Source: Rhodobiaceae bacterium
GTDB lineage: Bacteria > Pseudomonadota > Alphaproteobacteria > Rhizobiales > Tepidamorphaceae
Direction of reading: 5' to 3'
Length of the DNA: 64,000 nucleotides
Assembly (NCBI GenBank): GCA_020637895.1
Contig: JACKJP010000002.1
Coordinates: 124,001-188,000, forward strand
The notes below the pieces were generated by a model. It searched no databases. It saw only the letters and a program-made list of their open reading frames with translations, and was not told the DNA's origin. Both the position numbers and the translations under genes were made by a program. Of the stretch, positions 16,901-25,231 are shown piece after piece (positions within the stretch are counted from its first letter, which is position 1; each line of letters opens with the position of its first letter).

Positions 16901-19900
16901 GTGACGTCGGCAACAACCCGGCTGGCAGAACTTCCGGTTACGCGAACGTAGCCGTAGCAGGATGGGCCGGGCGTCCTGACAAACTGAAGCCGTTCCACGG
17001 CAACGGGGAGATAAGTGCCCTCGCCCGGCAGAAAAGCCAGCAACTGGAACGCGCTGTCCAGGACGACCGGGTGAATTGCATGGCGGGCGTAGCCTGCCGT
17101 GAGCGCCTCGGGTGCCGAGATGCGCCCCAGCGCTTCGCGTCCGTCATGCCATACCGAGACCACCGCCTGAAATTGCGGCCCGTATTCAAGGCCAAGCCCC
17201 TGCAGATGGCGGTAGCAGTCCGCACCTTCAAGATTGTCTGCAAGGCGGGCCTTGAGGGCGGAAATGTCGATCGTGCGCGCCGTTTCCTGCCGCGCCTCGG
17301 CAAATCTCCCAACCGTGTGCCGGACCCATCGTCCGCTGCCACCGCCGGTAGCGCTGCTGTGGATCTCGAAACGGTCGCTCCCGGCTACCTCGAGCCGGAC
17401 GCCGGCCGCCGCCGCGTCGCTGAATACGAGCGGACTATCGATCGAGACGCGCTGAAGTTCGACCGCGTCCGACTCCATCAACGAGCGCGCCGCGGCGAGC
17501 GCCATTTCCAGATATCCTGCCGCCGGGAAAATTACGGCGCCCTGCACGCAGTGGTCGGCCAGATAGGCTGGCGTTGAACTCGTCAGGCGCGCAGACCAGA
17601 CCGGATGCGGCAATGCCTCGCGCATCCCAAGCAGCGGATGGGCATTATCGGCGCCCTTGCCGCCAAGCCGGATTTGCCGGCTCTCTTCTGACTCCACCCA
17701 GTAAGAACTGCGCTGCCATTGGTAGGTCGGCAGTTCCACATCGCGCGGCCGAGACCCGAAAAATGCGTCGCGATCAAGCCTGTAACCATCCACATGGAGC
17801 TGTCCGGCAGCCGTCAGGAAAGTCAGATCGTCCTCTTCCCGGCGCTTCAGAGAAGCTGCGAGCGAGCCGGAAACACCGAGATCCTCCAGGCACTCGCGCA
17901 TCGACGTGGCCAGAACCGGATGGGCGCCCAGTTCCAGGAAATAACGCGCTCCTGCGCTGGCGAGGCTTTCCATGGCGCGCGCGAACAGCACCGGCTCACG
18001 CACATTGCGCGCCCAGTATTCAGCATCGATTGCGGCGCCGTCGAGCGGCATACCCGAAACAGTGGAGACAATCGGCACGCTGCTCTTGCGCGGACGGATG
18101 TCGGCCAGCGCCGTGACAAGATCGTCGCGGATCTCGTCCATCACCGCCGAATGGTAGGGCAATTCGACATTGAGCGTGCGGGCGAAGATATCTTCGTTCT
18201 GGAACAGTCTGGAAAGATCGTGAAGCGCCGCCTCATCACCTGCCAGCGTCACGCTGCCGGGACTATTGATCGCTGCGAGCGATACCTTGTCGTCCAGACC
18301 TTCAAGATAGTCGGCGATCAGGTCAGCGGACAGACCGACAGCCAGCATCGACCCACGTCCGGCGAGCCGCGCCTGGAGCCGCGAGCGATGGTATGAGACG
18401 GCCACGGCGTCCTTGAGGTCGAGCGCGCCGGCAACATGCGCCGCGGCAACCTCGCCCACACTGTGCCCGACGACGAAATCGGGAAACACGCCGCGCGCCC
18501 GCCAGCTGGCGGCGAGCGCCACCTGGATCGAAAAGATCGCCGGCTGCGCAAACTGCGTTTCATCGATACGCGAGGCGCCCTCCTCGGCCCGAAGCAGGTC
18601 GAGCAGCGACCAGTCCGTTGTCAGACCGGCAAAGGCGGCATCGATCTCCGCGACCTTGTCGGCGAACACACGATCGCGCTCGAGCAGGCCGCGCCCCATG
18701 CCCCACCATTGCTGGCCCATGCCCGAAAAAACGAATGCCAGCGTTCCCTCGGCAATACCCGCTTCACCAGCAACCATCGTGCTGCGGCGTCCACCGCCGG
18801 CATACGCTGCCAGCGCGTCGGCGGCCGATACCGCATCGCGCGCGGCGACGGCGAGCCTGTATCCATGTACTTCCCGGTTGTGCGCCATGGCGGAGGCCAG
18901 ATCCGGGAGGGCCGCTGCGCCTTCTCCCCGAAGCGCTTCGGCCTGAACTGACGCGGCCGCCTTCAGCGCTTCCGGGCTACGTGCTGACAGGGTCAGCAGC
19001 GCGGCCGTCTCCTTCGGCTTCTTTGCAGCCTTGCGCACCGGGGCTGGACCGACAATGGCATGTGCGTTGGTGCCGCCGAAGCCGAAAGAATTGACCCCGG
19101 CGATCCGGCTCCCTGCGCGCGGAGACCAGTCCTCCAGCGAAGTGGGGACGTGAAGGCGCAATTCGTCGAAAGCGATGGCCGGATTGGGCGTCTCGAAATG
19201 CAGATTGGGCGGAATGCGACCGTGCCTGTGCATCAACGCCAGCTTGATGAGGCCCGCCACGCCGGCAGCGGATTCCGTATGGCCGAAATTGCTCTTGACC
19301 GATCCGATGACCAACGGGTCTTCGGCGTTCCGGGTGATGGACAGCGTTTCGCCGAGCGCGCGCGTCTCAACCGGGTCGCCAACCGGCGTTCCGGTTCCGT
19401 GAGCCTCGACATAGGAGACGTCTTCGGGGGCAATATTGGCTTCGGCGAGGGCTGCTCGAATGACCGATTGCTGCGCGGCGACAGTCGGCACCGTGATGCC
19501 CTTGCTTCGCCCATCCTGATTGACCGCACTGCCGAGGATTGTCGCGTAGATTGGATCGCCGTCGGCAATCGCGTCGTCGAGCTTCTTCAGCAGGACGACA
19601 CCGACGCCGTCGGCGCGCGCATAGCCGTTGGCGGCGGCGTTGAAACTTTTCGAGTAGCCATCGGGAGCGAGCATTGTCGCGCTGCACAGCGACATTGTCA
19701 TTTCGGGGACGATCTGCACATTCACGCCGCTGGCGACCGCGAGTTCGCATTCGCCTGCCTGCAAGCTTCGCGCAGCGAGATGAACCGCAACAAGCGAGGA
19801 CGAACACGCCGTGTCGATCACCATCGACGGACCGTTGAAGCCAAACGCATGCGACAGGCGATTGGCAGCGATCGTCGTCGACATACCCGTCGCCGTATGC

Positions 19901-20379
19901 GGACCGATAATGCCATACTCGGTCTGCCGCATGTGCAGGTTTTCATAGTCGTGGGTAAAGAGGCCGACATAGACGCCGACCTGCCGGCCAGCAAAGTCAC
20001 CGGCGCGGATGCCGGCGTCCTCAAAGGCCTCCCACGTCGTTTCCAGCAAAAGGCGCTGTTGCGGGTCCATTGAGCCTGCTTCGCGCGGCGATATGCCGAA
20101 GAACTGGGGATCGAACTGATCGATATCGTCTATGAAGCCGCCGCGCCGCACGTAGACCTTGCCATAGGCGCCCGGCTCCGGATCGTAATAAGTATCGAGA
20201 TTCCAACGATCTGGCGGGACTTCGCTGATACCATCGCCGCCGCGGACGAGGAAATCCCAGAAGCCGCGCGGCGAAACGATACCGCCGGGGAACCGACAAC
20301 CGATGCCGACGATCGCTATGGGCGCGTACGCACCTGTCTTGTCTGTGTTTTTTGAAAACACGCGGTTCGCTATCCCCAA
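13960..20379 (-). CDS. Single-module fully reducing type I polyketide synthase (KS-AT-DH-ER-KR-ACP)
   Basis: A 2139-residue multidomain synthase. KS about 18-445: Cys192 in DTACSSS, His327 in EAHGTGT, His367 in NFGHTES. AT about 548-850: Ser640 in VGHSVGE, specificity loop YHSAVMD at 742. DH about 912-1180: His943 in DHCVQGAVIFPAAG, Asp1108 in LDSAFQ. ER about 1410-1735: cofactor loop SATGGLGLAAIQIA. KR about 1752-1935: GLSGFG, Ser near 1888, Tyr1902. ACP about 2022-2093: Ser2055 in GFDSL. No thioesterase; the tail ends in an acidic helix LSDSELDSLLEEL. All reductive domains look intact, so iterative use would give a saturated chain. Start is TTG at 20379 behind AAAGG (GTG 20361 is possible). 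The oxoamine synthase overlaps its stop, suggesting amino-acid-driven release. Confidence 0.93.
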   Translation of the reverse strand: MGIANRVFSKNTDKTGAYAPIAIVGIGCRFPGGIVSPRGFWDFLVRGGDGISEVPPDRWNLDTYYDPEPGAYGKVYVRRGGFIDDIDQFDPQFFGISPREAGSMDPQQRLLLETTWEAFEDAGIRAGDFAGRQVGVYVGLFTHDYENLHMRQTEYGIIGPHTATGMSTTIAANRLSHAFGFNGPSMVIDTACSSSLVAVHLAARSLQAGECELAVASGVNVQIVPEMTMSLCSATMLAPDGYSKSFNAAANGYARADGVGVVLLKKLDDAIADGDPIYATILGSAVNQDGRSKGITVPTVAAQQSVIRAALAEANIAPEDVSYVEAHGTGTPVGDPVETRALGETLSITRNAEDPLVIGSVKSNFGHTESAAGVAGLIKLALMHRHGRIPPNLHFETPNPAIAFDELRLHVPTSLEDWSPRAGSRIAGVNSFGFGGTNAHAIVGPAPVRKAAKKPKETAALLTLSARSPEALKAAASVQAEALRGEGAAALPDLASAMAHNREVHGYRLAVAARDAVSAADALAAYAGGGRRSTMVAGEAGIAEGTLAFVFSGMGQQWWGMGRGLLERDRVFADKVAEIDAAFAGLTTDWSLLDLLRAEEGASRIDETQFAQPAIFSIQVALAASWRARGVFPDFVVGHSVGEVAAAHVAGALDLKDAVAVSYHRSRLQARLAGRGSMLAVGLSADLIADYLEGLDDKVSLAAINSPGSVTLAGDEAALHDLSRLFQNEDIFARTLNVELPYHSAVMDEIRDDLVTALADIRPRKSSVPIVSTVSGMPLDGAAIDAEYWARNVREPVLFARAMESLASAGARYFLELGAHPVLATSMRECLEDLGVSGSLAASLKRREEDDLTFLTAAGQLHVDGYRLDRDAFFGSRPRDVELPTYQWQRSSYWVESEESRQIRLGGKGADNAHPLLGMREALPHPVWSARLTSSTPAYLADHCVQGAVIFPAAGYLEMALAAARSLMESDAVELQRVSIDSPLVFSDAAAAGVRLEVAGSDRFEIHSSATGGGSGRWVRHTVGRFAEARQETARTIDISALKARLADNLEGADCYRHLQGLGLEYGPQFQAVVSVWHDGREALGRISAPEALTAGYARHAIHPVVLDSAFQLLAFLPGEGTYLPVAVERLQFVRTPGPSCYGYVRVTGSSASRVVADVTIADDDGTVCCVISGLVCRRMESGATKAAPNYLYDRSWIPAPLDLPEPNDGQIEASILILATADERALALRQHLEGLGRRASIIDPSKLLNGGSAPKSALKAIETALGKDAVGPVVIDLRAPCDASADPAYQCARLRDLIVGLSEGSWTSEPVLHVVTGGAHHFAGDTQSVLEQAALWGFGRVSLTEMTELDIRLIDLSVNPADDELAAFAAFVAAPDDEDEIAFRGPSRFASRVEQHIHRVACVGSGSLIHTVRRRGAARLAFAEDAQLPDDLRPGPGQVCIEVHAAGINFKDFANIAGLLEDSLSIDPDVFGLEGAGVVRAVGEGVTRWKAGDRIFGAFDRSFDSHALGRDTHQIPLPEGLNFTDAAGMPVVFCSAHYALNKLARIAPGETVLIHSATGGLGLAAIQIARNAGARIAATAGSEEKRGYLRDMGIECVADSRSETFVDAVRTFTGGLGVEVVLNTLPAQMMEHNLALLRPAVGRLIDFANIHYESAFGFAALEKGISVHGFDLRTLSLIAADFVGTELLDEVAALYANGTIAPVPTRVWPIDKVDEAVRSLGKAVHIGKNVLNLEDGMVEVIPARSDIEVDPDGAYLVVAGLSGFGLATARWLASQGARHLVLAARRGADTPGWQEALADVAEAGVSLYPVALDVTDAADVDRLVARFGADLPPLKGIIHAAMVIADGPVKDMSDEAISSVIAPKIQGAWNLHRSTLNHNLDFFVLYSSASNMLGNLGQANYAAANEYLESLARYRRAIGLPALAIAWGAIGGVGYLSRETAVAENLRRQGVYELTLTQAFSSLAHGLREKLATIVASPLDWDRLLLVSRIARRSPRFDAMYPNGRSTGSGPQGAGAALGPELDGRVLSEIAGILGMDVDALDVDQPLPSLGFDSLMAVELMVAIEKTAGVKMERMALLRTDLTPADLIAEIRRHAGTEEMPAAPQEEEPEGDIQVENLSDSELDSLLEELSADGGGHG

Positions 20380-20477
20380 TCGTCAGGCCTTTGGCGGTCT
20401 ACTTCACATAGTGACACGGCAACCATGCGCTTGTCCAAGCGGCCTCGCCCGCTCGGGACCTACAAAAGATTGCCTTC

Positions 20478-21716
20478 TCAATCAACGCTTTTATGTATGC
20501 CGTTGGCGGGTTCCGCCGCGCTGCGCGGCGCCGTTTTCACTCGTCCTCCGGACAGGATTTCATCGTAGAGCCTGATATGTGCGGCAGCGACGTCCTTGTG
20601 ATCGAAGCCTTCGGGCGGCAACGAGGCGCCATCGATCAGTCCGGCCTGAAGCGTGGGGTCGTCCAGAAACTGTTCCAGCGCCCTGCCAAGGGCCGCATCG
20701 TCGTCGACCAGGATTGAATCCTTCCCCGGCTCAAGGAAGTCGCGGACGCCCGTATCGCCCATGGCCAGCACCGGCAGTCCGGAGCATCGCGCTTCCAGCG
20801 CGGCAAGGCAGAACGATTCCAGATGCGCAGGCACCACGAACAGATGAGAACGCTTGTGCATCGCGCGCAGTTCACTGGCCGGAAGACGCCCCGCCAGCGT
20901 GATGAACCCGTCTGCCCGATGCCGTTCTATCCGGCGCCGAAGTTCGTCCATGGCCGGGCCATCGCCTGCGATCGTCAGGCGGAAGTCAGCGGCGCCGCGC
21001 CGGTTCGCCACCGCAACCACAGTATCGATCAATGCGCCGAGGCGCTTTCGCATGTGCAGCCGGCTGGCGGCGAGGATCTCTATGGGTCCCGATGGCGGTC
21101 TGGCGACAGTTCCGCCATCGGCCCAGAAGGCGCTGTCGGTTCCGTTATGAAGTATGCCGACAGGCGCGGCTCCGAGAAGCGGCCGCAACGATTCCCTTTC
21201 CACACTGCTCACCGCAAAGTGACGGACCGGCCAAGCGGGAATGTCGAGCAGGTAACGCAGCCCGAATGCAGCGATAATCTGGAAATGGCCGATCATGGAA
21301 TGAAATGTCGTAATCGTCGGCAGGCCGATACGCACGGCGTGACGCGCGGCCGCGAATGCGAAAGGCGAGTTTCCGAAATGAACGTGCGCAAGATCGAATC
21401 GATCTGCCGTGAGCGCATCCCGCAGTCGCTGGTAGGCTGTCGGCTTTCGCCTCCCGAAGAACATGTCGATGTAAAAGCCGAGGTCGCGCAGACTTGTTGC
21501 CTGTGGCGGCGGCGGGAAGGTGTAGCCACCGTCAGGCAACGTTTCATCGCACAAACGCGTCACCTTCACGCCGTCTACGGTTGAAGGACCCGGCATTGGC
21601 GTCAGGACCTCGACATCGATCCCTGCGCGCACCAGATCGACCGTCAGGTCACGCAGGTGATTTTCGATTCCGCCGAAACGCGGCAAATACCAGTCGCAGA
21701 CGATTGCAACCCGCAT
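20478..21716 (-). CDS. Glycosyltransferase family 4 (GT-B)
   Basis: A 412-residue GT4 enzyme. The N-terminus MRVAIVCDWYLPRFGGIENH is the classic acceptor-side Rossmann opening with GG-E. The C-terminal domain has ILAASRLHMRKR, LTIAGDGPAMDEL, and FVVPAHLESFCLAALEARC, the EX7E region with FCLAALEA. Members such as PimB/PimC-type mannosyltransferases and polysaccharide GTs share this build; PimA/PimB' mannosylate phosphatidylinositol, an attractive parallel given the inositol genes nearby. It starts at ATG 21716, 7 bp after the preceding glycosyltransferase, and is followed by the PKS after about 98 bp. The donor sugar is not determined. Confidence 0.87.
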   Translation of the reverse strand: MRVAIVCDWYLPRFGGIENHLRDLTVDLVRAGIDVEVLTPMPGPSTVDGVKVTRLCDETLPDGGYTFPPPPQATSLRDLGFYIDMFFGRRKPTAYQRLRDALTADRFDLAHVHFGNSPFAFAAARHAVRIGLPTITTFHSMIGHFQIIAAFGLRYLLDIPAWPVRHFAVSSVERESLRPLLGAAPVGILHNGTDSAFWADGGTVARPPSGPIEILAASRLHMRKRLGALIDTVVAVANRRGAADFRLTIAGDGPAMDELRRRIERHRADGFITLAGRLPASELRAMHKRSHLFVVPAHLESFCLAALEARCSGLPVLAMGDTGVRDFLEPGKDSILVDDDAALGRALEQFLDDPTLQAGLIDGASLPPEGFDHKDVAAAHIRLYDEILSGGRVKTAPRSAAEPANGIHKSVD

Positions 21717-21723
21717 GGCGCTG

Positions 21724-22752
21724 CTACCAGAACCGGGACATCGCGGCGACGGCGATGCGGTCGTTGAGACCGGAACGGTTGAGGCCGAACGTCAAGGCGT
21801 GCAAACGTTCGGTACGCGTGCGAAGCGGGAACCCGCGCGAGGGCACGACCATGCGGGCAATGCCCAGCCGGGCAAGATGTCCGGAGACCCAGACGTCATC
21901 GACCCAGCGCATTGCGTCCGGGTATCCGGAATAGTCATGTACCGCATCGTCGAGCGATGCGGGCGGAATGAGATAACCCCACGTCCCCAGAAGAATATCG
22001 ACCTGCTTCGGGGTTTTGAGCGCCGTGCCCCAGACGTGTTCGTAATGCCGCGGCTCGACTTCCGGCTCGATACACCAGCCGCGCAGACCTATGGCGGCCT
22101 CGGGTGCTGCGCGGTGCCTTCGCAGGAGCGTGGAAATGAAATCCCTCGGGTAGATCACATCATCGTCGGCAACAATGATGTGCGCCTTGGGTTCGGCGCG
22201 AAGTGCCGGAAGCAATTTGGATGACGGCCCGGTATCCTCGCAGCGCAGGATGTCGACGCCGTCTGGCAGCCGCTCCGGCAGCGGATAGGGTTTGCCGCTG
22301 CGCAAAGAAACTTCAGGCAATGCCAGGATAACTCGATCGGGCGGGCGATCCTGCTCAAGCAGCGCAGCCAGGACCGGCTGCAGGTGAGCGACCCTTTCCG
22401 GGATCGTCGTCAGCGAAACCACTACCCTTTCCGGGCCTTTGTCGTTGACCGGCTCGGGCATTTCAATCCGGCCGTGATTGAGGCGCCGGGCACGTTGCAG
22501 ATCGGCTATCAGACGAAGCGGTGACAGGCCGCTGAAGCGGACAAACTGACTCTTGAACCAGCGCCAACGGGCGCGTGGCCAGCCGATACCGCGCAATGGC
22601 GGAAGTGATGTTCCGTTCTCTGCCACGCCAGTGGACACTCGCAACCGCCTTCCCTCGGGTCGTGGGGCGCGGCGAATATGGACAAACGGGGGTGGCGCGT
22701 CTAGATCACGCCAGAGTCTTTCGAACAGGGATCGGGCGTCATGTGGGAGCAT
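21724..22752 (-). CDS. Glycosyltransferase-like protein, GT-A fold
   Basis: A protein of about 342 residues. The catalytic core begins near residue 110 with VVVSLTTIPERV and contains the metal motif ADDDVIYP and the late acidic WVDDVW, a GT-A fold resembling small-domain bacterial glycosyltransferases. The first 100 residues are poorly conserved-looking. The frame runs upstream to 22887 inside the divergent phosphatidyltransferase gene. I use ATG 22752, which still overlaps the start of that gene by 12 bp; a later start is possible. It heads the seven-gene operon running through the PKS to the exporter. Function beyond glycosyl transfer is unknown. Confidence 0.7.
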   Translation of the reverse strand: MLPHDARSLFERLWRDLDAPPPFVHIRRAPRPEGRRLRVSTGVAENGTSLPPLRGIGWPRARWRWFKSQFVRFSGLSPLRLIADLQRARRLNHGRIEMPEPVNDKGPERVVVSLTTIPERVAHLQPVLAALLEQDRPPDRVILALPEVSLRSGKPYPLPERLPDGVDILRCEDTGPSSKLLPALRAEPKAHIIVADDDVIYPRDFISTLLRRHRAAPEAAIGLRGWCIEPEVEPRHYEHVWGTALKTPKQVDILLGTWGYLIPPASLDDAVHDYSGYPDAMRWVDDVWVSGHLARLGIARMVVPSRGFPLRTRTERLHALTFGLNRSGLNDRIAVAAMSRFW

Positions 22753-23346
22753 GCCAGACGCGGCTATCGCCGGGTGTTGGAACTTGCCAGCAACGGCCTC
22801 GCCCGGACAGGCGTCAGCCCCAACATGCTGACCGTCACCTCTCTCGTACCGGCCATTCTTGCAGGATGGGCGGCCGCCGGCGGACAATTTCTGACAGCCG
22901 GCCTGCTCTTGCTGCTGAGCGGTGTCTTCGACCTGCTAGACGGTTCGCTTGCCAGAAACCACGGGAAGGCGTCGCGCTTCGGTGCACTGCTCGATTCTAC
23001 GATCGACCGGATCTGCGACGGCATGGTGCCTGTGGGTCTGGTTCTTTTTCATGGCAGCAATACCTTCACGGCCGCCATTGCCGCCCTTTCCATCCTGACC
23101 GGCTATACGATTCCCTACATCCGGGCGCGGGCCCTCTCGCTCGATATCATTCTGCCAAGACTATGGATGCGGCGCGAAGACCGCCTGCTGTCGCTATCGG
23201 CGGCACTGCTTCTCGATGGCGCGGGCGTAACGAATGGCATGTCCGCCGGTGGGCTCGTTCTGATCGTTCTTTGCGCCCACGTGGTTCTTGGGGCGACCGC
23301 GGCCGTCGTGGCGCTTTCTGCCGCCCGGCGATCAGGCCAGGATTGA
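22741..23346 (+). CDS. CDP-alcohol phosphatidyltransferase, likely phosphatidylinositol-phosphate synthase
   Basis: A 201-residue inner-membrane enzyme with the CDP-alcohol signature D-x2-D-G-x2-A-R-x8-G-x3-D-x3-D, visible as DLLDGSLAR ... GALLDSTIDR (about 61-87), and several hydrophobic helices. The family joins CDP-diacylglycerol to an alcohol or alcohol phosphate. Inositol-3-phosphate synthase and a PgpA-type phosphatase lie immediately beyond it, so inositol phosphate is the likely acceptor, giving phosphatidylinositol phosphate. Glycerol-3-phosphate (PgsA) is the alternative, but housekeeping pgsA normally sits elsewhere. It is transcribed alone, between a divergent glycosyltransferase and a convergent phosphatase whose 3' end it overlaps by 15 bp. 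Confidence 0.8.
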   Translation: MWEHARRGYRRVLELASNGLARTGVSPNMLTVTSLVPAILAGWAAAGGQFLTAGLLLLLSGVFDLLDGSLARNHGKASRFGALLDSTIDRICDGMVPVGLVLFHGSNTFTAAIAALSILTGYTIPYIRARALSLDIILPRLWMRREDRLLSLSAALLLDGAGVTNGMSAGGLVLIVLCAHVVLGATAAVVALSAARRSGQD

Positions 23347-23859
23347 CCAGCCAAGCCAGACCGCAGCCAGCGTATAGACAGTTGCCAGCGCATCGTCCGC
23401 CATCACCCCGAAACCGCTTTCCAGCTTTTGATCGACGAAGCGGATTGGCCATGGCTTGAGCGTATCGAATAGCCTGAACAGCGCGAATGAGATGACGAGC
23501 CAGAGCCAGCCTCCCGGAGCGAACGCCGCCGCCGCGGCCATGCCGAAAACTTCGTCGATGACGATGGCGTTGTGATCGTGCTCCCCGAGCGCACGTCCAG
23601 TTCTTCGGCTGGCTTCCACACCCAGCACGAACAGCAGCGCCAGGATAAGCGCGGCGGCTATCGGCGCGATCTGCGAGAGCACAAGGCCGAGCACCAGACC
23701 CAGTACCGATCCGAGTGTCCCCGGCGCATAGGGCGAAAGCCCTGCACCCAGGCCGAGCGCTATCAGATGCCAGGGACTGCTGCACAGAAACGCCGACCCG
23801 GGGGCGGCATCGAGCCTTACAGGCGTTGACCGGTCATGCGCGTCGGGGTCCGAACCCAT
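23332..23859 (-). CDS. PgpA-family lipid phosphatase
   Basis: A 175-residue membrane protein with the PgpA hallmarks: GAGLSPYAPGTLGS, HNAIVIDEVFGM (Asp/Glu metal ligands), FALFRLFDTLKPWPI and GFGVMADDALA. PgpA removes phosphate from phosphatidylglycerophosphate. Here it follows inositol-3-phosphate synthase in the same operon (30-bp gap) and faces a CDP-alcohol phosphatidyltransferase, so dephosphorylation of phosphatidylinositol phosphate is the likelier task; a PgpA-type enzyme does this, to my knowledge, in the Bacteroides inositol-lipid locus. The enzyme acts in the inner membrane. Housekeeping PgpA remains possible. Its last 15 bp overlap the convergent gene. Confidence 0.85.
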   Translation of the reverse strand: MGSDPDAHDRSTPVRLDAAPGSAFLCSSPWHLIALGLGAGLSPYAPGTLGSVLGLVLGLVLSQIAPIAAALILALLFVLGVEASRRTGRALGEHDHNAIVIDEVFGMAAAAAFAPGGWLWLVISFALFRLFDTLKPWPIRFVDQKLESGFGVMADDALATVYTLAAVWLGWSILA

Positions 23860-23889
23860 CTTTCAGGCCTCCCCACCGATGCCCGCGCA

Positions 23890-24975
23890 TTATTCCGCGG
23901 CGTTGCGTGCGCCCTCGGCGAAGGCTGCCGTCCGCGCATGGGCCTCATGGTCGTCGAACTGGACAGGCGGCGATTTCATGAAATAGGAGGACGGTCCGAC
24001 AAGCGGCCCGCCGATCCCGCGGTCGAGCCCGATGCGGGCGCAGCGAATGGCATCGATAACGACGCCCGCGGAATTGGGCGAATCCCAGACTTCAAGCTTC
24101 AGTTCTATGTTGATCGGCGCGCCGCCGAAGCCGGTTCCTTCTAGGCGTATCTGCGCCCATTTGCGGTCATCGAGCCACGGTACATGGTCACTGGGCCCCA
24201 CATGGACGTCCCGTTCAAGAATGTCATGACCGACAAGGCTCGTTACGGCGCGAGTCTTGGATATCTTTTTTGACTGCAGGCGCTCACGCTCGAGCATGTT
24301 GAGAAAATCGGCATTGCCACCGAAATTGAGCTGGTAGGTCCGATCAAGGTGAACCCCGCGCGAACGCAGCAATTGCGCCAGCGCGCGATGAACGATCGTC
24401 GCCCCGACCTGGCTCTTGATGTCGTCGCCAATGATCGGCAGGCCGGCGGCCTTGAAGCGGCCGGCCCATTGCGGATCCGACGCGATGAAAACGGGGATGC
24501 AGTTGATGACAGCGCAACCGGCCTTGAGCGCCTCCTCGACATAAAAGCGCGTCGCTTCCTCTGAGCCGACCGGCAGATAATTGATCAAGACCTGCGTGCC
24601 CGTCTCGCGCAACACGCCCGCCACATCGACCACCGACTCGGGAGATTCAGGTATTTCAGACTTCAGCCACTGCCCGATGCCGTCCAGCGTGGGGCCGCGA
24701 GAGACCTTCACTCCTGTTGTGGGGACGTCGGCGAATACGCATGTGTTGTTCGGCGCGACAGTCAGCGCGTCGGCCACATCGCGACCCACCTTCCCGGCAT
24801 GAACGTCGAAGGCGGATGCAATTTCAATATCGCCGATATGGTATCCGCCGAGGACGACATTCATCAGGCCAGGCGGGGTCTGTTGCGTTTCGTCGGCGTA
24901 ATAGGCAATTCCCTGGGCCAGCGACCACGCGCAATTGCCGCATCCGACGATACCGATCCTGATCTTCCCAGCCAC
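23890..24975 (-). CDS. ino1: Inositol-3-phosphate synthase (actinobacterial-type)
   Basis: A 361-residue NAD-dependent enzyme converting glucose-6-phosphate to myo-inositol-3-phosphate. Motifs: RIGIVGCGNCAWSL (NAD site), VINCIPVFIASDP, GDDIKSQVGATIVHR (the catalytic Lys-Ser region), and LNFGGNADFLNM. The length and motif spelling match the short form found in Actinobacteria rather than the 500-residue eukaryotic form. GTG at 24975, with GGAG upstream, is preferred to a TTG start 14 codons earlier. It is uncommon in alphaproteobacteria and is the head of a two-gene operon with the PgpA-like phosphatase. It supplies the head group for the inositol lipid. Confidence 0.93.
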   Translation of the reverse strand: MAGKIRIGIVGCGNCAWSLAQGIAYYADETQQTPPGLMNVVLGGYHIGDIEIASAFDVHAGKVGRDVADALTVAPNNTCVFADVPTTGVKVSRGPTLDGIGQWLKSEIPESPESVVDVAGVLRETGTQVLINYLPVGSEEATRFYVEEALKAGCAVINCIPVFIASDPQWAGRFKAAGLPIIGDDIKSQVGATIVHRALAQLLRSRGVHLDRTYQLNFGGNADFLNMLERERLQSKKISKTRAVTSLVGHDILERDVHVGPSDHVPWLDDRKWAQIRLEGTGFGGAPINIELKLEVWDSPNSAGVVIDAIRCARIGLDRGIGGPLVGPSSYFMKSPPVQFDDHEAHARTAAFAEGARNAAE

Positions 24976-25231
24976 TGCCCGCAAAACTCCACCATGTCCC
25001 CGTACACCGGAAAGCAAATATCAGGCTCGGCCCGATTGTGCCAGCGCCGGGCGAACCTTGCCATTCGATCCGCCAGGCGATTGTCTGGTTGCCGAGAAAC
25101 GGTTACGAGTGCGCGAGATGCTCAGGCAAGCAGACACGGTGGCAGATGCCGGCTGTGAAGCGTGGCGCAGCGACGGATGTAACGCCGTACTGCGACACGG
25201 AAGCTGCGCTGTCCAGGGACGGTCAGGCACG

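Noticed and set aside
16684..17577. 297-codon + strand frame inside the PKS
   Set aside because: Antisense to the DH/linker region of an intact synthase; no domain recognised.
23332..23346. Frameshift or sequencing error joining the phosphatidyltransferase and PgpA genes
   Set aside because: They lie on opposite strands and both C-termini look complete; this is a convergent overlap.
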